In this document: piece after piece, positions 52,996 to 62,542 of the stretch | Layout: each line of letters opens with the position of its first letter | Numbering within the stretch: the stretch's first letter is position 1 | NCBI RefSeq assembly: GCF_000379125.1 | Contig: NZ_KB900626.1 | Location: 837,747-901,746, forward strand | Reading direction: 5' to 3' | DNA: 64,000 bases | Source of the DNA: Methylosinus sp. LW4 | GTDB taxonomy: Bacteria > Pseudomonadota > Alphaproteobacteria > Rhizobiales > Beijerinckiaceae | Program-made: the position numbers and the translations under genes | The notes under the pieces: model-generated | The model's input: only the letters and a program-made list of their open reading frames with translations | What the model was told of the DNA's origin: nothing | Database searches by the model: none

Positions 52996-54116
52996 GCGCG
53001 CCGGTTCTGCTCGCCGCCGGCGGCACCGGCGGCCATCTTTTTCCGGCCGAGGCGCTGGCGCATGCGCTGCGCGCGCGCGGGCTCGAGGTGGAGCTCGTCA
53101 CCGATGAGCGCGCCTTGCGCTATGGCGGCGAATTTCCCGCGCGCGCGATGCACACGATCGCTTCCGCGACGCCGCGCGGCGGCTCGGCCCTCGCCAAGGC
53201 GAAGGCTATTGCGACGCTCGGCGTCGGCGCCTTGCAGGCGCTGCTTCTTCTGCGGCGCATTCGCCCGCTCGCCGTCGTCGGCTTCGGCGGTTATCCCAGC
53301 GTGCCGCCGCTCTTCGCCGCCTCGCTTCTGCGCATTCCGACCGTGCTGCATGAGGCGAATGCGGTGATGGGCCGCGCCAATTCCTTTCTCGCCGGCCGCG
53401 TCGATAGCGTTGCGTCGGGTTTTCCGCTCGCCGGCGTTTCCGATGCGCTCGCGAAAAAGATCGTCGTCATCGGCAATCCGCTGCGTCCCGCCGCGCTCGC
53501 CGCCGCCGCGACGCCCTATCCGGGATTCGAGGACGGCAAGCTGCGCCTGCTCGTCACCGGCGGCTCGCAGGGCGCGCGGGTGATGTCCGATATCGCGCCC
53601 GCAGCCCTCGAATCTCTGCCGAAAGAATTGCGCGAGCGCATAGAGCTGACGCAGCAGGCGCGCGAGGAAGATCTCGCGCGCGTCACCATGGCTTATGCGC
53701 GCGCCGGAATCGTCGCGCAGATCGCGCCCTTCTTCGCCGATCTGCCGGAGCGCATCGCGGGGGCGCATCTCGTGATCGCCCGCGCCGGCGCCTCCACCGT
53801 CACCGAGCTGGCGGCGATCGGGCGGCCGAGCATTCTCGTGCCGCTGCCGCATGCGTTGGATCAAGACCAGGCGGCCAACGCCGCTGTGCTGGCGAAATCC
53901 GGCGCGGCGGAGGTCGTGCGCCAAGCCGATTTCACGCCGCAATGGCTCGCCGAACGCATCGCCGCGCTCGCGGCGGACAGCGGCGAATTGCAGCGGCGCG
54001 CGCAGGCGGCGAAAAGCGTTGGCGTGACGGACGCGGCCGAGCGGCTCGCCGATCTCGTGCTCGCCGTCGCGCAGAAGAGAGAGAGCGCCGCGCCGGCGCC
54101 AGGGAGCCAGATATGA
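52992..54116 (+). CDS. murG: Lipid II synthase MurG
   Basis: MurG adds GlcNAc from UDP-GlcNAc to lipid I to form lipid II at the cytoplasmic membrane face. The 374-residue GT-B enzyme has the G-loops [16 protein letters not shown] and [12 protein letters not shown], the [12 protein letters not shown] segment and the UDP-GlcNAc site [23 protein letters not shown]. It starts in the ftsW stop and its own stop overlaps the murC start (ATGA). Confidence 0.97.
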   Translation: MSAPVLLAAGGTGGHLFPAEALAHALRARGLEVELVTDERALRYGGEFPARAMHTIASATPRGGSALAKAKAIATLGVGALQALLLLRRIRPLAVVGFGGYPSVPPLFAASLLRIPTVLHEANAVMGRANSFLAGRVDSVASGFPLAGVSDALAKKIVVIGNPLRPAALAAAATPYPGFEDGKLRLLVTGGSQGARVMSDIAPAALESLPKELRERIELTQQAREEDLARVTMAYARAGIVAQIAPFFADLPERIAGAHLVIARAGASTVTELAAIGRPSILVPLPHALDQDQAANAAVLAKSGAAEVVRQADFTPQWLAERIAALAADSGELQRRAQAAKSVGVTDAAERLADLVLAVAQKRESAAPAPGSQI

Positions 54117-55519
54117 GAATGCCGCGCCGTCTCGGCCCCATTCATTTCGTCGGCATCGGCGGAATCGGAATGTCCGGCGTCGCCGAAATTCTGCTCGCGC
54201 AAGGCTATGAGGTGCAAGGCACGGACGCCGCCGCCAGCGCCAATCTGCAACGGCTCGCCGGCAAGGGCGCGCGCGTGCATGTCGGGCATGACGCCAAATG
54301 GCTGGGCGAAGCCGCCGTCGTCGTCGTGTCGAGCGCGATCAAGCGCGACAATCCCGAGCTCGTCGCGGCGCGCGCGCGGCGTCTGCCCGTGGTCAAGCGC
54401 GCGGAAATGCTCGCGGAGCTGATGCGCGACAAGCGCTGCGTCGCCGTCGCCGGCACGCATGGCAAGACGACGACCACCTCGCTGGTCGCCACTCTGCTCG
54501 ACGCCGGGGGCCTCGATCCGACGGTCGTGAATGGCGGCATCATCAACGCCTATGGCACGAATGCGTGGCCGGGCGCCGGCGAATGGATGGTGGTGGAAGC
54601 CGACGAGAGCGACGGCACATTCTTGAAGCTGCCGGCGGAAGTCGCCATCGTCACCAATGTCGATCCCGAGCATTTGGATCATTTCGGCGATTTCGACGGC
54701 GTGAAGAAGGGCTTTCGTAGCTTCATCGAAAATCTGCCATTCTATGGCTTCGCGGCCATCTGCCTCGATCATCCGACCGCGCGCGAGATCATCGGCCAAG
54801 TCGAGGATCGCCGCGTCATTTCCTATGGCGAGAGCGAGGAGGCCGAGGCGCGCTTGCTCGATCTCGATCTTTCCGGCGGCGTCGGACGCTTTTCGGTTCT
54901 GCTGCGCGATCGCGATACGGGCGCGGAGACGCGGCTCGACGAGCTTCTGCTGCCGGCGGCGGGACGGCACAATGCGCTCAACGCCACGGCCGCCATTGCG
55001 GTGGCGCATCGGCTCGGCGTTCCCGCGGACAAGATTCGCGAAGGGCTCGCGCGCTTCGCCGGCGTGAAGCGGCGCTTCACCAAGACGGGCGAGTGGAAGG
55101 GCGTTTCCATCTTCGACGATTACGGCCATCATCCCGTCGAGATCGCCGCCGTGCTGCGCGCCGCGCGCGCTTCCACCAAGGGCAAGGTGATCGCCATCAT
55201 GCAGCCGCATCGCTACACGCGGCTGCAATCCTTGTTCGATCAATTCGCCGGCTGCTTCAGCGACGCCGATGTGGCGCTGATCGCCGATGTCTATCCGGCC
55301 GGCGAGAGCAAGATTGAGGGCGTCGACGGTCCCGCGCTGGCGCGCGCCGCCGCTGCGCAAGGGCATGAGCGCGCGAGCGCCTTCGCTTCGCCGCAGGAGC
55401 TGCCGGGATTGATCCGCGAGATCGCCGCGCCGGGGGATTATGTGGTGTTTCTCGGCGCCGGCGACATTACGAAATGGGCCTATGCGCTGCCCGGTCAGCT
55501 CGCGGAGCTCGCGCCATGA
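54113..55519 (+). CDS. murC: UDP-MurNAc:L-alanine ligase
   Basis: MurC adds L-alanine to UDP-MurNAc, the first peptide step. The 468-residue ligase has the N-terminal [16 protein letters not shown] fold, the P-loop [29 protein letters not shown] and the [14 protein letters not shown] and [12 protein letters not shown] motifs. ATG 54113 overlaps the murG stop. Downstream the coupled series is broken by a 220-bp gap with a palindromic repeat before murB. Confidence 0.97.
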   Translation: MRMPRRLGPIHFVGIGGIGMSGVAEILLAQGYEVQGTDAAASANLQRLAGKGARVHVGHDAKWLGEAAVVVVSSAIKRDNPELVAARARRLPVVKRAEMLAELMRDKRCVAVAGTHGKTTTTSLVATLLDAGGLDPTVVNGGIINAYGTNAWPGAGEWMVVEADESDGTFLKLPAEVAIVTNVDPEHLDHFGDFDGVKKGFRSFIENLPFYGFAAICLDHPTAREIIGQVEDRRVISYGESEEAEARLLDLDLSGGVGRFSVLLRDRDTGAETRLDELLLPAAGRHNALNATAAIAVAHRLGVPADKIREGLARFAGVKRRFTKTGEWKGVSIFDDYGHHPVEIAAVLRAARASTKGKVIAIMQPHRYTRLQSLFDQFAGCFSDADVALIADVYPAGESKIEGVDGPALARAAAAQGHERASAFASPQELPGLIREIAAPGDYVVFLGAGDITKWAYALPGQLAELAP

Positions 55520-55546
55520 CATTCGCGCAGACATGCAGAACGCGCG

Positions 55547-55719
55547 CTCCTTCTCCCACAGGTGGGAGAAGGTGGCCCGACGCAGTCGGGTCGGATGAGG
55601 GTCCGCGCCGAAATGCCAGGCTCCTCGTTTCGCTGCGCTCTTACGTTGCGCGCAATATCCACGGACCCTCATCCGACCTCGCTTCGCGAGGCCACCTTCT
55701 CCCGCGCGCGGGAGAAGGA
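55547..55719. repeat. Bipartite palindromic intergenic repeat, copy 5
   Basis: Arm one (55547-55606: CCTTCTCCCACAGGTGGGAGAAGG then CCCGACGCAGTCGGG and GGATGAGGGTCC, in parts) and arm two (55662-55719: GGACCCTCATCC, CTCGCTTCGCGAG, CCTTCTCCCGCGCGCGGGAGAAGG, in parts) are inverted copies of one unit across about 55 bp. It fills the gap between murC and murB, one of the few breaks inside the dcw cluster. Confidence 0.8.
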
Positions 55720-55739
55720 ATTGCGCACGGAGATTGCGG

Positions 55740-56666
55740 ATGAGCTTTCGAGATATCTCCGCCGAGATCGCCGCGCTCATGCCGGAATTGCGCGGGCGTC
55801 TTTCCGCCAATGAGCCGCTCGCGCCGCTCACCTGGTTTCGCGTCGGCGGGCCGGCGCAGCTTCTCTTCTCGCCGGCGGACGAGGACGATCTCGCCTACTT
55901 TCTCGCGCGTCTGCCGCGCGAGATTCCGGTCACGGTCATCGGCCTCGGCTCCAATCTCATCGTGCGCGACGGCGGAGTGCCGGGCGTCGTGGTGCGGCTG
56001 ACGGCCAAGGGCTTCGGCGCCATTACGGTGGAGGAGGGCGAGCGCATTCGCGTCGGCGCGGCCGTTCCCGATGTGAAGCTCGCGCGTGCGGCGGCGGACG
56101 CCGGCATAGACGGTCTCGCTTTCTATCGCGGCATTCCGGGCGGCGTCGGCGGCGCGCTGCGCATGAATGCGGGCGCGCATGGCGGCGAGACCAAGGATGC
56201 GCTGCTCGAGGCGCGCGGCGTCGATCGTTCCGGCAATACGCGCGTCTACGCCAACGCCGATCTCGGCTTCTCCTATCGCCATAGCGATGCGCCGGAGGAT
56301 GTGATCTTCACGCAGGCGCTGTATCAGGGCCGCAAGGGCGATCCCGCGACGATCCTCGCGGAGATGGAGCGCATCACGCAGGCGCGCGAAGCCTCGCAGC
56401 CCATTCGCGAGAAGACGGGCGGCTCCACTTTCGCCAATCCGCCCGGCCATAAAGCGTGGCAATTGATCGACGAGGCCGGCTGCCGCGGGCTCGTCATCGG
56501 CGATGCGCAGGTCAGCGAGATGCATTGCAACTTCCTCGTCAATCGCGGCCAGGCGACGGCCGCCGACGTCGAGGCGCTGGGCGAGGAGGTGCGGCGACGC
56601 GTGCGGGAGAAGAGCGGCGTTGTGCTGCGCTGGGAGATCAAGCGGATCGGCCTCGCCCTCGCATGA
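55740..56666 (+). CDS. murB: UDP-N-acetylenolpyruvoylglucosamine reductase
   Basis: MurB reduces the enolpyruvyl group with NADPH and FAD to make UDP-MurNAc. The 308-residue protein has the FAD segments [30 protein letters not shown] and [20 protein letters not shown], and the catalytic Ser in [13 protein letters not shown] 55740 follows GGAG at 55729-55732. Its stop overlaps the start of a membrane protein gene as ATGA, so that gene is coupled to murB. Confidence 0.97.
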   Translation: MSFRDISAEIAALMPELRGRLSANEPLAPLTWFRVGGPAQLLFSPADEDDLAYFLARLPREIPVTVIGLGSNLIVRDGGVPGVVVRLTAKGFGAITVEEGERIRVGAAVPDVKLARAAADAGIDGLAFYRGIPGGVGGALRMNAGAHGGETKDALLEARGVDRSGNTRVYANADLGFSYRHSDAPEDVIFTQALYQGRKGDPATILAEMERITQAREASQPIREKTGGSTFANPPGHKAWQLIDEAGCRGLVIGDAQVSEMHCNFLVNRGQATAADVEALGEEVRRRVREKSGVVLRWEIKRIGLALA

Positions 56667-58168
56667 CTGTCCTCGAGAAGAGCGCGCGGGCGCGCGTCGA
56701 GAGCGATGGGCTCGAGCTGCTGCTGTCGAGCCCGCCGCTCGGCGCGGGGCTCGCTGTCGTCGCCGTCGCGCAGCAGCTCATCGGACATATCGATTGCGAC
56801 GTCTCCTGGTTCCTGACTTTCGCCGAGAAGGTTCTCGATGGGCGCATCGCCTATGTCGAGACGAGCGATCCCAATCCGCCGGCGGCCTTTCTCTCGCTCA
56901 TGCCGGCCGTGCTGCTGGCCCGCGCGCTGCATCTTCCGGCGGAGGCGCTGGTCGCGGCGCTGGTGTTTCTCGCCGCGGCGGGCTCCATCGGCTTTTCCTT
57001 CCTGCTGCTGCGGCATGGCGCGGCGCGCGGCCGGCGCGAATGGATGCAGCTTCTCAACGCCGCGATCTTTCTGCTGCTGGTCGCGCCGGAGATCGTCTTC
57101 GCCGAGCGCGAGCATATCGCTCTGCTCGCTCTGCTGCCGCTGCTCGCCGCGCTGGCGGAGGAGCGCGCGTCGGCGCCGCTCCCCTTGCGCGTCGTCGCGG
57201 GATTGTGCGGCGGTCTCGCCGTGGCGATGAAGCCGCATTTCCTCCTCGCCATCGCTCTGCCGGCGCTGGCGCTCGCGTGGCGGGAGCGCAGCGCGCGCGC
57301 CTTGCTGCGGGCGGAGCTGGTCGCCGCGGCGCTCGCCGCCGTGGTCGCGACCGGCGCGACGCTGATCGCTTTTCCGGCCTATGTCGACGAGGCGCTGCCG
57401 CTCGCGCTCGAGGTCTATGGTCCGGCGCGCGACGATCTCGGCCATTTTCTCGCGCATTCGCTCGCGCTCGCCTATCTGGCGCTGCTCGCGGGCTTTCTCG
57501 TCGCGGCGCGCGGGGCTGCGCTCGGCCGGGCGTCGCTCGTCGCGCTCGCCGCCTCTCTCGGCTTTTTCGCCGCCTTTCTGCTGCAGGGGAAGGGCTGGAT
57601 GAACCACGCCTATCCGGCGATGGTCCTGCTGCTGTTCGCCTGGATTTTTTTCGCGCTTCGCGACCGCGCGGCGACGGGCGTGCGCGCGGCGCTGACGAAA
57701 TTCCTGTTCGTGCCGGCGCTGCTCGCCGCGCCGGCCTATTTCGGAATCGTCGAGCAGCTGACCGATCGCGAGGAGCACGAGGGCCTCATGGCCGCCGTGG
57801 CCGCGGTCGCGCCGCCGCGTCCGCGCATCGCGACCATCGCCAGCCAGCTCGACTTCGGCCATCCTCTGACGCGGCGGCTCGCCGGCGAGTGGGTCGGCCG
57901 CCAGAACGCGCTCTTCGTCACCGCGGCCGTCGGCCGGCTGCTGGAGACGGCGGGGCCAGAACGCCGCCAGCGGCTGGAGGCGCGGCGCAGCGCCGATCTC
58001 GCCGCGCTGGCCGAGGATATTCGCGCCGGGCGGCCGGACATTATCGTCGCCGAAGATCGGGCGACGCGGGAATGGGTGCTGAAGCGCCCGGGAATGGCCG
58101 GCGCCCTCGATGGCTACAGGCTCGCGAAACAGGCGGGGGATATAGAGATTTGGCGGCGGGCGGAGTGA
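56663..58168 (+). CDS. GT-C-like membrane protein coupled to murB
   Basis: The 501-residue protein has about ten to eleven membrane spans. After the first span, the loop [17 protein letters not shown] and [18 protein letters not shown] sits where GT-C enzymes hold their catalytic acidic residue. A soluble C-terminal part of about 110 residues follows (from [17 protein letters not shown]). It resembles PMT/GT87-type polyprenyl-phosphate-sugar transferases, though no specific family can be named. The ATGA overlap with murB shows coupling inside the dcw cluster; it is not a standard dcw gene. A role in modifying wall or surface glycan at division is a reasonable but untested idea. Confidence 0.72.
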   Translation: MTVLEKSARARVESDGLELLLSSPPLGAGLAVVAVAQQLIGHIDCDVSWFLTFAEKVLDGRIAYVETSDPNPPAAFLSLMPAVLLARALHLPAEALVAALVFLAAAGSIGFSFLLLRHGAARGRREWMQLLNAAIFLLLVAPEIVFAEREHIALLALLPLLAALAEERASAPLPLRVVAGLCGGLAVAMKPHFLLAIALPALALAWRERSARALLRAELVAAALAAVVATGATLIAFPAYVDEALPLALEVYGPARDDLGHFLAHSLALAYLALLAGFLVAARGAALGRASLVALAASLGFFAAFLLQGKGWMNHAYPAMVLLLFAWIFFALRDRAATGVRAALTKFLFVPALLAAPAYFGIVEQLTDREEHEGLMAAVAAVAPPRPRIATIASQLDFGHPLTRRLAGEWVGRQNALFVTAAVGRLLETAGPERRQRLEARRSADLAALAEDIRAGRPDIIVAEDRATREWVLKRPGMAGALDGYRLAKQAGDIEIWRRAE

Positions 58169-58286
58169 GAGCGGGGGAGGCGCCGCCCGACCAATTCCCA
58201 GTCGCTCGCGGACCTCTCGAGGTTGCCGAGCCCCATTTGCGAATTGATCGCGCTGCTGGCAGACTGCGTTCGACAGGGGACGAGCC

Positions 58287-58562
58287 ATGAGAGCGGATGA
58301 TTTTCAAAATTGGCTCGAGGAGAAGGGCGCCCTCGGCGCCTGTCCCTTTTGCGGGACAAACAATTGGATCGGCGAATCCGACGCTGAGAATGAGCAGCAA
58401 TTGGTGAAGGTGTCGGTCGTTTCTCGCGGAAAAGCGCATTCAGACGATTCTGGCCGCTCGTATTCGGTGGAGATGGTCCGACACGACTGCTATATGCTCA
58501 CATGTAGTCATTGCGGCTTCGTGCGCTTACATAACGTGTCGGTGGTCGACAAAAATGACTGA
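58287..58562 (+). CDS. Small zinc-ribbon-like protein, 91 residues
   Basis: The protein has two CxxC pairs, ACPFCGTNNW (about residues 18-27) and LTCSHCGFVRLHN (about 71-83), the usual spacing for a four-Cys zinc ribbon with a long strand-rich insert. No further domain is visible. AGGGGA lies six bases before ATG 58287. The gene overlaps the following one by eight bases. Base composition is less GC-rich than murB or ddl. Likely a recent insertion into the dcw cluster; phage or island origin is possible. Function unknown. Confidence 0.65.
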   Translation: MRADDFQNWLEEKGALGACPFCGTNNWIGESDAENEQQLVKVSVVSRGKAHSDDSGRSYSVEMVRHDCYMLTCSHCGFVRLHNVSVVDKND

Positions 58563-59016
58563 AAAGCCTCGTCTGCACGTCGTCGGCGGCTCGACGGCTC
58601 CCCATGATAGAGACATCGCCCAGGTAAGCGCAGGACCTGCGAGCGCTGGACCTGGAGGCGGCGGCGGAGGAGAGGGGATGAGCGATCTCGAGCGTCGTGT
58701 CACCACACTCGAGTCGGATATGAAGAAACTTCTTCAGGACACCGCCGAGATCAAGGGGCTTCTCCGCGCAATGCCGACGTCCTCCGACTTCAAGGATCTG
58801 AAGGCGACGTTCGCGGCGGATATCGGCGAGGTGAAGGGGCGTGTCGCCGGCCTTCCATCCGCGGTCGAGTTTGGCGAGCTGAAAGGGCGCGTGAACGCCC
58901 TTCCGACCACGGCCAAGATCGCGTCGATCGTCTCGATCATCGGCGCCATGGTCGCAATCATTCTCCGCTGGCAGGAGATAGCCGCCTTCACCGCCGGAAT
59001 GGTAGCGAAGCATTAA
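58555..59016 (+). CDS. Coiled-coil protein with C-terminal membrane anchor
   Basis: The 153-residue protein has a flexible Gly-rich stretch (about residues 25-41), a coiled-coil region (SDLERRVTTLESDMKKLL, about 43-75), two similar segments with a GEVKGRVAGLP / GELKGRVNALP core, and one C-terminal membrane span (about 120-139, IASIVSIIGAMVAIIL). This tail-anchored layout is seen in many small phage or island proteins. It overlaps the zinc-ribbon gene, so the two form a unit. No function can be assigned. Confidence 0.65.
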   Translation: MTEKPRLHVVGGSTAPHDRDIAQVSAGPASAGPGGGGGGEGMSDLERRVTTLESDMKKLLQDTAEIKGLLRAMPTSSDFKDLKATFAADIGEVKGRVAGLPSAVEFGELKGRVNALPTTAKIASIVSIIGAMVAIILRWQEIAAFTAGMVAKH

Positions 59017-59213
59017 TTTCGCGCTGCCACTCCAAGGCGTGAGTCGATCGTCGGTGGCGCATCAGCTGGCGCGCTCTTTCATAGCCCTGCCGATGGCGGC
59101 GATGATCTGCTCAGGGCATGTCGTGATGGGCGGCGGCGCGCCATCCGCGCCCCGCCGGCCCATTCGCAAATCCAACCGAGGGTCGAAGCCCTCGCACAAC
59201 TCGAAGGTGCGTC

Positions 59214-60149
59214 ATGACTGCTCCCGTCGCCGTTCACGTCGCCGTGCTCATGGGCGGATTCTCCTCGGAGCGAGAGGTCTCGCTGCGCTCGGGCGAGGCC
59301 AGCGCCAAGGCGCTGGAGAGCGTCGGCTTTCGCGTCACCCGCGTCGATGTCGGCCGCGACGTCGCCGAGGTTCTCGCCAAGCTCGCGCCGGATGTGGCCT
59401 TCAACGCGCTGCATGGACGCTTCGGCGAGGATGGCGCCATTCAGGGCGTGCTCGAGATTCTGCGCATCCCCTACACGCATTCCGGCGTGCTCGCCTCGTC
59501 TCTGGCGATGAAGAAGGATGTGGCCAAGAGCGTCATGGCGGCGGCCGGCGTGCCTGTGCCGCGGGGCCGGGTGGTGCATCGTCTCGAGGCGGCCAAGGCC
59601 CACGCCCTCGAGCCTCCTTACGTGCTGAAGCCGGTGAGCGAGGGATCGTCCTTCGGCGTCTTCATCGTCAAGGAGGGGCGCTCGCATCCGCCGCAGGAGC
59701 TGGCCGCCGCCGATTGGCGCCATGGCGATTTCATGCTGGCGGAGAATTTCGTCGACGGCCGCGAGCTCACTTGTGCAGTGATGGGCGACCGCGCTCTCGA
59801 CGTCATCGAAATCCTCCCCGTGTCGGAGGACTTCTACGGTTTCGACGCGAAATACGCGAAAGGCGGTTCGAAACACGTGCTTCCGGCGAATCTTAAACAA
59901 AATATTTACCAAGAGGTCCAACAGTTGGCGCTCGAGGCTCATCGGGCTCTCGGCTGTCGTGGCGTCAGCCGTGCGGACTTTCGATACGACGATCGACCCG
60001 GAGGAACGGGCGAGCTCGTCGTGCTGGAGGTCAACACGCAGCCGGGCATGACCGAGACCTCGCTGGTTCCCGAAATGGCGGCCTATGCCGGATATTCGTT
60101 TGGCGAGCTCGTAAGATGGATGGTGGAAGACGCGTCCTGCGATCGTTGA
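59214..60149 (+). CDS. ddl: D-alanine-D-alanine ligase
   Basis: Ddl joins two D-alanines with ATP to supply MurF. The 311-residue ATP-grasp protein has VAVLMGGFSSEREVSLRSG at the start, NALHGRFGEDGAIQGVLE, the ATP loop LKPVSEGSSFGVFIV and the EVNTQPGMTETSLVPEM metal site near the end. ATG 59214 lies 197 bp after the inserted small genes, a gap not found in the standard cluster. Its last 34 bases overlap ftsQ. Confidence 0.97.
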   Translation: MTAPVAVHVAVLMGGFSSEREVSLRSGEASAKALESVGFRVTRVDVGRDVAEVLAKLAPDVAFNALHGRFGEDGAIQGVLEILRIPYTHSGVLASSLAMKKDVAKSVMAAAGVPVPRGRVVHRLEAAKAHALEPPYVLKPVSEGSSFGVFIVKEGRSHPPQELAAADWRHGDFMLAENFVDGRELTCAVMGDRALDVIEILPVSEDFYGFDAKYAKGGSKHVLPANLKQNIYQEVQQLALEAHRALGCRGVSRADFRYDDRPGGTGELVVLEVNTQPGMTETSLVPEMAAYAGYSFGELVRWMVEDASCDR

Positions 60150-61135
60150 GAGAGCCTGTCGAGGCTCTCTTCGATGTCGCGCATCCGCATCCCGTCCAAG
60201 CTTCGTATCAAGCCGGCGCTCTTCAGCCCGGCGCCTATTCCGCTCCTTACGTAACCCCCGTCGCTTCCCAGCCGGCCGAGCGGCGCACCCGCCCGGCGGC
60301 GGCTCCGCGCGCCGAGCGCGGGCGTCTGTCGCGGCTCGCCGCTCTGCCGGGAATCGGCACGGCGGCGCTCGCTCTGCTGTTCGGCGGCGTCGGCTTCGTC
60401 GGCGTCGCGCATAATGGCGGCTATGCGGAATTCGTCGCGCGCAATGGCGCGCCGCGCGATATTGTGGCGCGCGCGCTCGGCTTTTCCATCGAGGTCGTCA
60501 CCATCAGCGGGCTCGGCGAGCTCTCCGAGAGCGACGTGCTTGCCGCTTCGGGCGTGAAGCCCACGCATTCGCTGCTCTTTCTCGACGCCGAGACGATTCG
60601 CGAGCGGCTGACCGCGCTGCCGCTGGTGGAGAGCGCGCGCGTGCTGAAGCTCTATCCCGATCGGCTGATCATCGCGCTCGAGGGGCGTCGGCCCTTCGCG
60701 CTCTGGCAGCGCGACGGCAAGCTCTCCGTCGTCGCCGCGGATGGCGTCGTCATCGACGAAATGCGCGACGAGCGATTCTTGGGTCTGCCCTTCGTCGTGG
60801 GCGAGGGCGCGGAGAAGCGGCTCGACGAATATATGCGGCTACTGGAGGCCGTCGGCGATCTCAAATCGCGCGTGCGCGCCGGCGTTCTCGTCTCCGGGCG
60901 GCGCTGGTCGCTCGACATGACCAACGGCGTCGAGGTCAAGCTCCCCGAGCAGGATCCTGAGGCGGCGCTCGCCGTCCTGCAGCGACTCCAGCGTGAGGCC
61001 AGGATCCTCGATAAGGATGTGATCTCGATCGATTTGCGCGCGCCGGGACGCGTCGCGGCGCGCCTCTCCGAGGAGGCGGCCGCCGCGCGCGCGGCCGCGA
61101 GTTCGCGTGGTTCACACAAGGGCGGCCAGACATGA
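60116..61135 (+). CDS. ftsQ: Cell division protein FtsQ
   Basis: FtsQ is the inner-membrane scaffold that binds FtsB/FtsL in the divisome. The 339-residue protein has a long Pro/Ala-rich cytoplasmic tail (about 1-75), one span (about 78-97), a POTRA domain (from VVTISGLGELSESDVLAASGV) and the FtsQ beta-domain. The MDGGRRVLRSL start at ATG 60116 is the form usual in Rhizobiales and overlaps ddl by 34 bases. It overlaps ftsA as ATGA. Confidence 0.95.
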   Translation: MDGGRRVLRSLREPVEALFDVAHPHPVQASYQAGALQPGAYSAPYVTPVASQPAERRTRPAAAPRAERGRLSRLAALPGIGTAALALLFGGVGFVGVAHNGGYAEFVARNGAPRDIVARALGFSIEVVTISGLGELSESDVLAASGVKPTHSLLFLDAETIRERLTALPLVESARVLKLYPDRLIIALEGRRPFALWQRDGKLSVVAADGVVIDEMRDERFLGLPFVVGEGAEKRLDEYMRLLEAVGDLKSRVRAGVLVSGRRWSLDMTNGVEVKLPEQDPEAALAVLQRLQREARILDKDVISIDLRAPGRVAARLSEEAAAARAAASSRGSHKGGQT

Positions 61136-62445
61136 AGCCACATATGTTCCCGCCGCGAATGAAGCAGCTCGGCGCGCGCCGCAGCGCGACCATGGCGGTG
61201 CTCGACGTCGGCACGTCGAAGATCGCCTGCATCATCGCGCGGCTGACGCCGGTCGGCGACGGCTCGCCGCGCGGGCGCACGCATCGCGCGCGCGTGCTCG
61301 GCATCGGCCATCAGCGCTCGCGCGGCGTGAAGGCCGGCCAGATCGTCGATATGGAGGAAGTCGAGAGCGCGCTGCGCCGCACGGTGGACGCGGCCGAGCG
61401 CATGGCGCGCTCGCAGATCGACGCCATAATCGTCACCGCTTCCGGCGGGCGGCTCGCCTCGCAGCATTTCGCCGCCAAGACGCGCGTCGTCTCCGGCGCC
61501 GTCGCGCCCTCCGACGTGCATCGCGTGCTCGAGGCTTCCGCCGCCCATGTGATGGAGCGCGGCCGCGTGGTCATGCATTCGCTGCCCACCGGCTTCTCGC
61601 TGGATGGAACGCCCGGCATTCGCGAGCCGGCCGGCATGGTCGGCGGCGAGCTCGGCGTCGATCTCCATGTCGCGAGCTGCGATCAGGCGGCGATGCGCAA
61701 TCTTCTCGTCGCGGTGGAGCGCTGCCATCTCGGCATAGAGGCGGCCGCCGCGGCGCCTTATGTCGCCGGCCTCGCCGTGCTGGAGGCCGATGAGGCCGAG
61801 CTCGGCGCCATCGTCATCGACATGGGCGCGGGCGTCACTTCGCTCGCCGTCTTCGCGGGCGGCGCGCTGGCGCATGTCGATGCGGTGACGCTCGGCGGCA
61901 ATCACATCACCATGGATATCGCCCGCGGCCTCGACTGTCGTCTGAGCGACGCCGAACGTCTGAAGACGCTCTATGGCGCGGCGATCTCCTCTCCTTCCGA
62001 CGATCGCGAGACGATCGCCTTCGATCATGTGGGCGACAGCGGCGAGCATCCGGCGCATGCGCCGAAATCGCATCTCGTGCGCATCATTCGTCCGCGCGTC
62101 GAGGAGACTTTGGAGTTCCTGCGCGACCGTCTGGCGGCGTCCGGCTTCTCGGCGCATGCGGGGCGGCGCGTGGTGCTCACCGGCGGCGCCTGCATGCTCA
62201 CGGGCCTGCCGGAGGCGGCGCGCCGCATTCTGGGCGGACAGGTGCGCGTCGGCCGGCCGGCCGGCATCGACGGCCTGCCCGAATCGGCCAGAAGCCCGGC
62301 TTTCGCCGCGGCCGTCGGCCTGCTCGTCTATCCGCAATTCGCAGGGCGCGAATATTTCGAGCCGCGTCGCGAGGCGGAGACGCGCGGGACCGGGACCAAT
62401 GGGTACATCTCTCGGGTCGGACAGTGGTTGAGAGACAGTTTCTGA
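61132..62445 (+). CDS. ftsA: Cell division protein FtsA
   Basis: FtsA is an actin-like ATPase that tethers FtsZ to the membrane. The 437-residue protein has the phosphate-1 segment [16 protein letters not shown], the 1C domain, [14 protein letters not shown] (phosphate 2) and [13 protein letters not shown] (adenosine motif). The last residues [14 protein letters not shown] form the amphipathic membrane-targeting helix. It overlaps ftsQ by four bases; 97 bp separate it from ftsZ, room for a separate ftsZ promoter. Confidence 0.97.
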   Translation: MKPHMFPPRMKQLGARRSATMAVLDVGTSKIACIIARLTPVGDGSPRGRTHRARVLGIGHQRSRGVKAGQIVDMEEVESALRRTVDAAERMARSQIDAIIVTASGGRLASQHFAAKTRVVSGAVAPSDVHRVLEASAAHVMERGRVVMHSLPTGFSLDGTPGIREPAGMVGGELGVDLHVASCDQAAMRNLLVAVERCHLGIEAAAAAPYVAGLAVLEADEAELGAIVIDMGAGVTSLAVFAGGALAHVDAVTLGGNHITMDIARGLDCRLSDAERLKTLYGAAISSPSDDRETIAFDHVGDSGEHPAHAPKSHLVRIIRPRVEETLEFLRDRLAASGFSAHAGRRVVLTGGACMLTGLPEAARRILGGQVRVGRPAGIDGLPESARSPAFAAAVGLLVYPQFAGREYFEPRREAETRGTGTNGYISRVGQWLRDSF

Positions 62446-62542
62446 GCATTTCGAGCATGGAGAGCGAGGCGCGCGTCGGCGAAACGCTCCGGGGATGGCA
62501 ACCGACGCGCAGTCGCATGAAAATCAGTCGAAAGGTCTGGCG

